Part shown: piece by piece, positions 17,301-24,700 of the stretch
Position numbering within the stretch: the first letter of the stretch is position 1
How the letters are laid out: the number at the start of each line of letters is the position of its first letter
NCBI GenBank assembly: GCA_020636215.1
Contig: JACJYG010000017.1
Span: 1-45,414, forward strand
Direction: 5' to 3'
Length of the DNA: 45,414 nucleotides
DNA from: Lewinellaceae bacterium
Lineage (GTDB): Bacteria > Bacteroidota > Bacteroidia > Chitinophagales > Saprospiraceae
Position numbers and translations under genes: made by a program
The notes under the pieces: model-generated
What the model was told of the DNA's origin: nothing
Seen by the model: the letters and a program-made list of their open reading frames with translations, nothing else
Databases searched by the model: none

Positions 17301-18767
17301 CCCAACCATCCGCTCTATACGATCCCGACGGAACAGATCAGTGCAGTATTCTATGTTCAACTGTAGTCCTTGCGCGTCGGCGGCGAAACCGAACGTCAGG
17401 TCAAATTTGCTAGCCTCCAACCTGCCCGGCATCGGGCTGAGCGCCGTATCCCCCAGCTTAAATACGCTGCGCTCGTTGTTTTGCAACACTACCATCACGT
17501 CAAAGACGGGGTTGCGGCTTTGGTCCCGCGCCACCTCCAACTCTTCCACCAGCCGGTCGAAGGGGTACAGTTCTCGCTCAAAGGCAGCCAGCGCCGTTTC
17601 TTTGACTTTGGTCAGCGTTTGCGTAAAACCCTCTTGCCCATGCAATCGGTCCCGCAACACCAGCGTGTTCACATAAAAACCAACCTGGTTGTGTAAATCC
17701 GGGTGGTTGCGGCCCGCCGTGGGCGTGCCCACCAGGATGTCTTCCTGGTTCGTGTACCGGTACAACAACACTTTCACCAGCGCCGTCAACGCCATGAACA
17801 GACTGGCGCCCGACGCGCGGCTTAAGCGCTCCAGTTGCTCCAGTACTTCCGGGCGGAAGGTATGCCAGAGCCGCCCCCCCCGGTATGACTTAACGGAGGG
17901 GCGGGGGTAGTCCGCGGGTAGTTCCAATACCGGCAGGCCCGCCAGTTGCGACTGCCAGTAGTCCCGCAGTTGCGCCAGACGATCGTTATCCGACAGCAAT
18001 TCGTTCTGCCAGGCCGCATAGTCCTTATACTGTATCTTCAGGGCCGGCAACGGGTTCTCCCGGCCTTTTGCCGCCGCATCATACAGCGCGGACAACTCCC
18101 GCAACAGCACCTCCATGGACCAGCCGTCGGAGATGATGTGGTGCATGTTGAACAGTAGGATATAGCGGCCCGCCTCCGTTTGCAGCAACTCCGCTTTCAG
18201 CAATGGCCCTTCACTCAGGTCAAAAACCTGGGCCGCATGCGCCTGTAGGTAAGCCTCCGTTTCCGCCGGTTCTTTGTCCCGCCAGTCGCGGCACGGGAGT
18301 TGGAAGGCCGTCGCCGGGGCGATCACCTGCCGCGGCGCGCCGTCTTCATCGGCCACAAAGCGTGTGCGCAGGATCTCGTGGCGGTTGAGCAGGCCCTCAA
18401 AAGCTTTTTCCAAAGCCGCCGCATCCAGGCTCCCTTCGATGCGGATGGCCGCCGGCATATTGTAGGCCGTCAGGCCTTCTTCCAGCCGGCTCAGCACCCA
18501 CAGTCGACGCTGCGCGTTTGACAGGGCATAATGGTTTTGTTCAGGAATTACGGGAATTGAAGTATACTCGCTTATCATTAAATCAGGCGCTTCATAACTT
18601 AGCAAGTTGATGATCGCGAACTTAAGTTTTTTTATCTTTAGCTTCAATGGTGTTGTCAGGACGTCCTTAGGAGCAGCAATTTTCAGCTCTTTGCCTTCCA
18701 ATGACAGACTAACTTGCTTTGCCTCTAATTCGGACAAAAGCTGTAATACTTCATTCATATTTTCCAT
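8328..18767 (-). CDS. NRPS, modules 3-5: docking-C-A-T-C-A-T-C-A-T-TE
   Basis: The 3479-residue synthetase begins with a TubC-type docking domain (about 1-55; SLSLEGKELKIAAPKD). Three C-A-T modules follow. C domains carry an intact HHIISDG near 209, 1271 and 2321. A-domain YTSGS motifs lie near 696, 1746 and 2796, and carrier motifs LGGHSLRAIRL near 1081, 2131 and 3181. The thioesterase at about 3220-3479 has GHSSGG near 3307. Specificity positions read by eye: A1 DASTIAAVCK (Tyr-like), A2 DAGGIGVVCK (unassigned; Gly at three lining positions suggests a roomy pocket), A3 DILQLGLIWK (the Gly code). No epimerisation domain is present. The TE should release or cyclise the chain. Its start overlaps the upstream NRPS by 13 bp; a second ATG at 18758 gives a classic ATGA overlap and is equally possible. 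Long internal repeats mark recent recombination. Confidence 0.95.
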   Translation of the reverse strand: MENMNEVLQLLSELEAKQVSLSLEGKELKIAAPKDVLTTPLKLKIKKLKFAIINLLSYEAPDLMISEYTSIPVIPEQNHYALSNAQRRLWVLSRLEEGLTAYNMPAAIRIEGSLDAAALEKAFEGLLNRHEILRTRFVADEDGAPRQVIAPATAFQLPCRDWRDKEPAETEAYLQAHAAQVFDLSEGPLLKAELLQTEAGRYILLFNMHHIISDGWSMEVLLRELSALYDAAAKGRENPLPALKIQYKDYAAWQNELLSDNDRLAQLRDYWQSQLAGLPVLELPADYPRPSVKSYRGGRLWHTFRPEVLEQLERLSRASGASLFMALTALVKVLLYRYTNQEDILVGTPTAGRNHPDLHNQVGFYVNTLVLRDRLHGQEGFTQTLTKVKETALAAFERELYPFDRLVEELEVARDQSRNPVFDVMVVLQNNERSVFKLGDTALSPMPGRLEASKFDLTFGFAADAQGLQLNIEYCTDLFRRDRIERMVGHLATLLESVLKNPDQPIGRLDILPAAERDLLLHDFNDTQADYPQDKTVVGLFEEQVEKAPDNIAVVFDPDDDRDKVELTYRELNEQANRVGHYLRATYDIQPDDVIALQLERSEWMIIAILGVLKSGAAYLPIAPDAPTARVRYMLEDSRAKALLTDEATYTVAKELEEIISVDVIQEMDTTGRPPLTSPAFSQKRDSPSNLAYIIYTSGSTGQPKGVMVEHRGVVNMSLCQIAEFGVRETDKVLWFAAYTFDASVSEFAMAFLSGATLVVPTQQAIYQPDILLAQMGRQEVSIATLPPAYLSNLDKHSLQTLRVLITAGEKPILEQVQAWQGRLRYFNAYGPTEYSVCISTFEVLADWDQSFVPIGEPIANTEVFILNEAQHLIAIGIAGELCVGGAGLARGYLNNPELTAQKFIPHPFKPGERLYRTGDLARWLPDGNIEFLGRIDHQLKIRGYRIEAGEVEQALLAHPSIQSAVVVGHDFEHGTELTAYLTPASKQTIPEVSELRSFLAESLPDYMIPGHFVALEALPLTTSGKVNRKALPVPGVSGIATGTAYVAPRNAVEKQLLKIWCEILGRDNIGIHDNFFHLGGHSLRAIRLVSLVHQQLSVELKLSQVFAHPTVAGLATQVSEHEQPLVLQAIPQVAPAEHYALSNAQRRLWVLHQMDEHLTAYNMPAALRLAGRLDTAALEQAFALLFERHEILRTRFVAVNGEGRQLIDPAGDFKLPMQDARAWSEEQIREHIQAHAGRVFDLENERLLQVELLQTGAEEWLLLFNMHHIISDGWSMEILVREWSRLYEACRQGEAEPLAQLQPLPIQYKDYAAWQNNLLEADETLHELRAYWQTQLPNLPTLELPADYPRPAVKTYHGASLQQLFSRETTRQLQKLSREQGATLFMTLTALVNVLLYRYTKQTDIVLGTPSAGRTHPYLHDQIGFYVNTLVLRTQLEGEQSFTALLQQVKATALAAFEHELYPFDRLVEELDIPRDMSRSAVFDVMIVMQNNEQSRLELGDVAIEFEAVQADISKFDLTFSFAESQEGLAVNINYNTDLFRADRAERMFGHLEALMQGVLQAPGLPIGQLDLLPEGEKALLLHAFNDTGTDYPADKTIAELFEEQVERTPDNIAVVFEQTELTYRELNARANRVAHYLRDRYAIEPDDVIALQLERSEWMIVAILGVLKSGAAYLPIAPDAPTARVRYMLEDSRAKALLVDAATFESAEELSRKLPVVQIEGVKCDRIDNSVGSATAQNLAYIIYTSGSSGRPKGTMLAHQGAVNMSLSLIEQYELSEADRVLQFIAYTFDASIGELFIALLSGATLVMSDKHTLHTPSLFLSLVKRHEITVLGLLPVFLSSLEKAGLEGVRILITGGEKPSLPDVMHYSRHLRYFNVYGPTECSVCINLFEVPHKWEASYVPIGKPISNIEVFILGEEQELLPVGIAGELCVSGIGLAFGYLNNPELTAQKFIPHPFKPGERLYRTGDLARWLPDGNIEFLGRIDHQLKIRGYRIEAGEVEQALLAHPGIQSAVVVGHDFEHGKELAAYLAPASGQTIPEVSELRSFLEESLPDYMIPGHFVALEALPLTTSGKVNRKALPVPGVSGIATGTAYVAPRNAVEKQLLKIWCEILGRDNIGIHDNFFHLGGHSLRAIRLVSLVHQQLSVELKLSQVFAHPTVAGLATQVSEHEQPLVLQAIPQVAPAEHYALSNAQRRLWVLHQMDEHLTAYNMPAALRLAGRLDTAALEQAFALLFERHEILRTRFVAVNGEGRQLIDPAGDFKLPMQDARAWSEEQIREHIQAHAGRVFDLENERLLQVELLQTGAEEWLLLFNMHHIISDGWSMEILVREWSRLYEACRQGEAEPLAQLQPLPIQYKDYAAWQNNLLEADETLHELRAYWQTQLPNLPTLELPADYPRPAVKTYHGASLQQLFSRKTTRQLQKLSQEQGATLFMTLTALVNVLLYRYTKQTDIVLGTPSAGRTHPYLHDQIGFYVNTLVLRTQLEGEQSFTALLQQVKATALAAFEHELYPFDRLVEELDIPRDMSRSAVFDVMIVMQNNEQSRLELGDVAIEFEAVQADISKFDLTFSFAESQEGLAVNINYNTDLFRADRAERMFGHLEALMQGVLQAPGLPIGQLDLLPEGEKALLLHAFNDTGTDYPADKTIAELFEEQVERTPDNIAVVFEQTELTYRELNARANRVAHYLRDRYAIEPDDVIALQLERSEWMIVAILGVLKSGAAYLPIAPDAPTARVRYMLEDSRARALLTDEATYAVVKELEEIVAVEVVQEMDTTGRPPWTVDRSPSNLAYIIYTSGSTGQPKGVMIEHLTLTNFLWSMKDAPGINEQDILLSVTNYTFDISILEIGLPLLSGARIVLASSSQQQHPALLQELIEKTGPTLFQATPSLWSILTNSEIQSLDKTKLLCGGEALPEQLAKQLVGTGKELWNLYGPTETTIWSSILLIKPSRRVSIGKPIANTSMYILDDGSQILPIGVAGELHIGGAGLARGYLNNPELTAQKFIPHSFKPGERLYRTGDLARWLPDGNIEFLGRIDHQLKIRGYRIEAGEVEQALLAHPSIQSAVVVGHDFEHGKELTAYLVPTSEQMIPELSALRSFLAESLPDYMIPGHFVALEALPLTTSGKVNRKALPVPGVSGIATGTAYVAPRNAVEKQLLKIWCEILGRDNIGIHDNFFHLGGHSLRAIRLTDAIYQCFGIEYPLRLVFRYPVLGQMAGKISAFKFISPGLHDQPGMGISFNEWADRKVFALPPLNGLGIHHQELAAFLPNIAFYCFDFIAEGNRPEIYYKYIKEIQPAGPYILLGHSSGGNLAFHMAAFLERKGETVSDIILGDSGFIPPSQKFDLENYDHTADWKFAKELVLLRYDISEEELSASFYQARLRETKERIIGYKRLIFEIPIDGAINANIHRLEVHKVDQWKQLTKGKYVAYPCAGLHGTLFEPPYVTTSAAIVRSIVNGAAGVNRELQLDRVVGLEMEYR
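10529..12656. repeat. NRPS intragenic repeat, copy A (T-C-A boundary, module 5)
   Basis: About 2.1 kb are nearly identical to 13679-15806 (offset 3150 bp), with a handful of substitutions such as near 11470, 11501 and 12000. It spans the C-terminal A subdomain and T domain of one module, the C domain, and the N-terminal A part of the next. The substrate-determining A core lies outside, so the cores differ while everything around them is homogenised. Confidence 0.9.
13679..15806. repeat. NRPS intragenic repeat, copy B (T-C-A boundary, module 4)
   Basis: Partner of 10529-12656. A third, shorter copy of the A-tail/T part (about 9206-9470) matches 12356-12620 and 15506-15770. The pattern fits gene conversion or recent module duplication with swapping of A cores. 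Confidence 0.9.
15896..16705. repeat. Shared Tyr A-core, copy in the downstream NRPS
   Basis: About 810 bp covering the core of the first A domain are nearly identical to 23830-24640 (offset 7934) in the other NRPS gene. Both encode the pocket DASTIAAVCK. Flanking A-domain sequence diverges, so only the substrate-binding core was copied. Confidence 0.88.
16711..16734. repeat. 24-bp hairpin inside A domain, orientation 1
   Basis: Arms tcccgctttt / aaaagcggga enclose the loop gaga. It is in frame inside the NRPS gene, just before the LAYIIYTSGS motif, where it encodes part of PAFSQKRDSPSN. The other copy (24645-24668) is the exact reverse complement. Confidence 0.85.
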
Positions 18768-21700
18768 TCTTCCAGATTTTCTATATTTGAGCTATTGCCT
18801 TCGATGTTTTTTAATTTGATTACTGCTTGTGCTTTGATTATTCTATCAGCTATCTCCACTACAGTTGGCTGCGCAAAGATTTCTCTCAATTTAATCTCTA
18901 CTGAAAAATGCTTTTTTATCAGCGAAGTCAAACGCATTGCCCGCAGGCTATGCCCGCCCAGGTCAAAGAAATTGTCGTGGGCACCAATGCCGTTTCTTTG
19001 CAGCACCTCCTCCCAAATCTCCACCAATCCCGCTTCCGTGCTATTGCGGGGCTCCACGTAAGCGGCGCCAGAGGCAAGGCTGCCCGCTTCCGGCGCTGGC
19101 AATGCCTTGCGGTCCACCTTCCCGCTCGTGGTCAGCGGCAGGGCCTCCAACTCCACAAAGTAGGACGGGATCATATAATTCGGCAAGCGCTCCGACAAGT
19201 GAATCCGCAGTTCTTCCGTACTCGCCAGGCCCCTTACGCCGGCCACGAGGTAAGCCACCAATTCCTTCCCCTCGCCTAACTCCCGGCCCTCCACGACGGC
19301 CGAGCGTACCGACGGGTGTTCCAACAGCGCCTGCTCCACCTCTCCGGCTTCGATCCGGTAGCCCCGGATCTTCAACTGGTGGTCGATCCGGCCCAGGAAT
19401 TCGATATTGCCATCTGGCAACCAACGGGCCAGGTCGCCCGTGCGGTACAACCGCTCGCCTTTCTTGAAGGGATGCGGGATGAATTTCCGTACGGTTAATT
19501 CAGGGTTATTCAAATAACCACGGGCCAGGCCCACGCCGCTGATACACAATTCTCCGACCACCCCTAAAGGCGCTAATCTGTCTTGCTTATGGATAATATA
19601 TAGCTCAATGTTGTCAATAGGTTTGCCAATAGGAACAACCGTTCTGTCACCCAATGTCCGGCAATCAAAATACGATACGTCTACGCTTGCTTCCGTAGGC
19701 CCATATAAGTTGTGTAATGCCGGCGCCGAATTGCCGATGCGCCGGATGAACTGACGTACATGTTCCGTGCCCAGCGCCTCTCCGCTGGTAAAAACCTGCC
19801 GAAGGCTACGGGTTTCCCTACTTATTGGAAAATGCTGTAAATAGGCCAGAAAAGCATTTAGCATAGAAGGAACAAAGTGCAGGGTAGTGACTTCATACCG
19901 ATCAATGGCGGCGATGATCTTATCCGGTTCTTTTTCCGCACCCGGTGTAAGCAGCGCCACTTTTGCGCCTTGCAATGCCCACCAAAGCAGTTCCCAAACC
20001 GAGACGTCAAAGGTGTAGGGCGTTTTTTGCAGGATACAATCTCCCTTCCCAATGGGATAGGCATTTTGCATCCAGTGAAGGCGATTGATGATGCTTTGAT
20101 GTTCGATCATCACCCCTTTAGGCTGTCCGGTAGAACCGGACGTATAAATAATATAGGCCAGATTAGACGGTGAACGGTGAACGCTAAACGGCGAACAGTC
20201 TAAAGCATCAATTCGCTGGATAACCTCTAGAGCGACAACCTCCTCCTGTTCCTTTGCAACGACATAAGTCGCCTCATCTGTCAACAGCGCTTTGGCCCGG
20301 CTATCCTCCAGCATATACCGCGCCCGGGCCGCGGGCGCATCCGGCGCGATGGGCAGGTAAGCCGCCCCGGCTTTCAACACGCCCAAAATGGCTGTGATCA
20401 TCCACTCGCTGCGCTCCAATTGCAGGGCGATGACGTCGTCCGGCTCAATGGAGTAGGTATTCCGCAGGTAATGCGCCACCCCGTTGACCCGGGCGTTCAA
20501 CTCCCGGTAGGTTAATTCCTTATCTTCAAATACAACGGCTATGTTGTCCGGCGTCCGCTCCACCTGATCTTCAAACAGGTCAATGATCGTCTTGTCCTGC
20601 GGATAACCGGCCTGGGTATCGTTAAATTCATAAAGAAGCAGATCGCGCTCGGCCGCAGGCAGGATATCCAACCGGCTGATGGGCTGATCCGGATGTGCCA
20701 GGATGTTATTTATCGCCTCCTGAATATGGCCGCCTATGCGCTCTACCATAGCGACGGACAGGTTGCCCGTATGGTAATTCAGGCGGATATGCAACCGGCG
20801 CCCGGGGATCACGACTAAACTGAATCCATAATGGACTCGCTCATACCCTTGTGCCTGTTTGATATTCAGCTCCCGCTTCCCGCCTTTTTCCGCTACCGGG
20901 TAATTCTCAAAGACCATAATATGGTCAAACAGCTCTCCGCCACCCGGCCACCCGGCCTGTATCCTGGCCAATGAATAATGCTCATGCTCCCTTATGCGGA
21001 GAGAATCCGCATGTATCTGCTCGAATAATTCCCGGAAGGAGCTTTCCGCCTCCAGCCGTATCCTGACCGGAATGGTATTAATAAACAAGCCCGTCAGGCG
21101 CTCTATATTCGCTATGCCGGCCGCCCGGCCCGAGGTCGTCATGCCAAATACCACTTCTTCCCGCTGGTTGTACCGCCCCAGGATGGCCGCCCATATACCC
21201 TGTATGGCAGTGTTTAAGCTTACTCCCGACCGGGCCGCCAACTGTTCCAGGCCCCGGGTGTGCTCTTCGCTTAAAGACAGCGCCCATGTTTTGTCTTGCC
21301 CCCGCGCCTGCCCTTCTTTCAGCGTCGGTATGCCGCTTTCCCCTTCGTACCCGGCCAGGTAATCCCGCCAGAAGGCCGCCGGCTCCTCCTCCCCTTTTGC
21401 TTCCAGCCAGGCGATAAAGGGTGCGTGGGCCACCTCCCCGTCCAGGGTTTGACCCTCGTACAGGCCCAGCCAATCCTGCCGCAGCAGCTGCCCCGACCAG
21501 CCGTCCAGGATGATGTGGTGGTTGCTGATCACCAGGCGGTGGTCTCCCTTGCCTATCTTGAACAACATCAGCCGTAGCAGGCTCTCCTCTTGCAGGCCGA
21601 AGCCCCGGGCACGGTCCTCCTCTAGGAATTGATTTATTTCCTGCTCTTGCTGCTCAACACTTAAATGGCTGATGTCCCGGTAACGGAAGGGCAACTCAAC

Positions 21701-24700
21701 GGCCTTACACACCACCTGCACCGGCCGCTCCAACCCATCCGTGTAAAAGGACGTCCTCAATACGCTGTGCATTTGAATAAGCCGGCGCCAGCTCTCTTTG
21801 AAACGGCCAAGATCTATCTCGCCTTCCAGGCTCAGGGCCAACTGCACAAGATAGGCCGCCGACTCCGCGTCCATCAACTTGTGGAACAACAGGCCTTCCT
21901 GCAGGGGCGACAAGGGGTAGATATCCGCCACTTGTTCCGCCGCCAGCCCGTTGGCTTCCAAAAATTGGCGGTATTGGCCCAGCGTCCAGCCGCAGGCGGT
22001 AAAATCGCTCGGCGTATGCAGGCTGGATCGCCTTGCCTTGCAGTGGGCTATGATCTCCTCCAAAGCGGACTTGTAGGCCGCCATTAAGGCCTCAAGCTGC
22101 GCTTTGTCCATACGGCCGGCGTTGTAGCGGACGGAGAGCCGCAGTTTGCCCTGTTGAATCATCCCCAACACGTCCAATTCGTGATGCCGGACAGCCCCTG
22201 GGCTATGGGCTCTGCCCGTGGAACCTTGGGAATAACGGAATACCTCCTGCGATTCCCCTTCCGAGAATTCTCCCAGGTAGTTAAAACTAACCTGCGCCTG
22301 GTCTTCGCCCGGGCCTGCTTCGCTCATATAGCGCAAGATGCCGTAGCCCACCCCTTTTTTCGGAATGCGCCGCAGGCTTTCCTTGGCCTGTTGCAAGTGC
22401 AAGCCTAATTCTTCCTCGTAGTGCAGTACATGGGGGAACACGGATGTAAACCAGCCCACCGTCCGGCTCACGTCCAGGCTCAGGATATCCTCCCGGCCGT
22501 GCCCTTCCAGCGTGACCGCATAACTATCCCCGCCGAAGGTTGCCCGCAAGGCCCAGCTCAGCGCCGCCAGTAGCACGTCGTTGATCTCCGTGTGGTAGGC
22601 GTGGTGAATGCCAGAGGTCAACTGTTGCGTCTGGGCTTCATCCAGTTCAAAACTCACGCCGGCCGTATCGCCGGAAAGGTTGGAGCCTTCTGGCCGGCTG
22701 ATGGGAAGGCCCGACACAGGCAGGCCGGTTATTTCCCGCCAGTAGGCCGCCTCGGCCTGCAAACGCTCTGAACGGGCATATTCCTCCAATTCGGCAGCCC
22801 ACATCGCAAAGGGCGCCGTCTTCGCCGGCAATTGAACCGGTTTTCCCGCCAGACGGCGGCTATAACAATTATCCAGATCTTCGATTAAAATCCGCCATGA
22901 AACTCCATCCACCACCAGGTGGTGAATAACCAGGAGCAGTTCGTCTCCTTCGGTCCGCTTAAAGAGGATCGCCTTGAACAGCGGCCCGGCCGCCAGCTTG
23001 AAACCGGCCTGCGCCTCGTTGGCAACCTCCTCGATCCGGCGTTCTTCATCAATTGAAGCTGTCCGCAGGTCCTCCACCAGCATATCAACCTCCATCCGCG
23101 CCTCAGTCCGTTGGATAATCCGGCTGCCCTCCTCCAGGTACACGCTGCGCAACAGGTCATGGTGCATCAACAGGTCCTGCAAGGCTTGATGCAGGGCCGC
23201 TTCCGACAGCCGTTCCCCGGCGCGAAAACGGAAGGCTTGGTTGAAGTGATGCTGGCCCACCAAATGTTCCCTGAAAAACCACCGTTGGATGGGTGTAAGC
23301 GGCAATTCCCCTTGCTGAACGCCTTGTGGGTAGCTCTTTTTTAACGGCGCCAGCAAGGGCGCCAACTGGGCGATCGTGGGTTGGGACAGCAGGTCCCGGA
23401 TGGACAGGCTCAATTGTTGCCCGGCCAGCCGCGCCGTAATCTGAATAGCCTTGATCGAATCCCCCCCGATATGAAAAAAGTGGTCGTGGATGCCAATGGG
23501 CTCCCGGCGCAGCACTGCTTTCCAAATATCTACTAGGATCTGTTCCTGCGTATTGCGGGGCGCGGTATAAACCGCGCCGGAGGCTATACTACCCACATCC
23601 GGCGCTGGCAAAGCCTTGCGGTCCACCTTCCCGCTCGTGGTCAGCGGCAGGACCTCCAGCTCCACAAAGTAGGACGGGACCATGTAGGTAGGCAGGCGCT
23701 CCGACAAATGCCACCGCAATTCCTCCGTGCCCGCCAGCCCCCCTTCGCCGGCCGCCAGGTAAGCCACTAATTCCTTCCCTTGGCCTAACTCCCGGCCCTC
23801 CACCACGGCCGAGCGTACCGACGGGTGTTCCAACAGCGCCTGCTCCACCTCCCCGGCTTCGATGCGGTAACCCCGGATCTTCAACTGGTGGTCGATCCGG
23901 CCCAGGAATTCGATGTTGCCGTCGGGAAGCCAACGCGCCAGGTCGCCCGTGCGGTACAAACGCTCGCCTGGCTTGAAAGGGTGCGGAATGAATTTTTGTG
24001 CCGTTAGCTCGGGATTGTTCAGGTAGCCCCGAGCTAAACCGGCGCCGCCGACGCACAATTCACCGGCAATACCGATAGCTATTAGATGTTGCGCTTCGTT
24101 TAGAATAAATACTTCCGTATTTGCAATCGGCTCTCCAATGGGAACAAAGGACTGATCCCAATCTGCGAGCACTTCAAAAGTACTTATACACACCGAATAT
24201 TCCGTAGGGCCGTAAGCATTGAAATAGCGCAACCGGCCTTGCCATGCCTGCACCTGCTCCAATATGGGTTTTTCTCCCGCAGTGATCAATACCCGAAGCG
24301 TTTGCAAGCTGTGCTTATCCAAATTCGACAGGTACGCAGGAGGAAGCGTAGCAATACTAACCTCCTGGCGCCCCATTTGTGCCAATAGGATATCAGGTTG
24401 ATAAATAGCTTGTTGTGTTGGAACAACTAAAGTTGCCCCGGATAGAAAGGCCATCGCAAACTCCGATACGGAAGCATCAAAGGTGTAAGCGGCAAACCAT
24501 AAAACCTTGTCCGTTTCCCGAACGCCAAATTCTGCTATCTGGCACAATGACATGTTCACCACGCCCCGATGTTCGACCATTACCCCTTTGGGCTGTCCCG
24601 TAGAACCGGACGTATAAATAATATAGGCCAGGTTAGACGGTGAATCCCGCTTTTTCTCAAAAGCGGGAACGGTGGACGGTGGACGGCCTGTAGTATCCAT

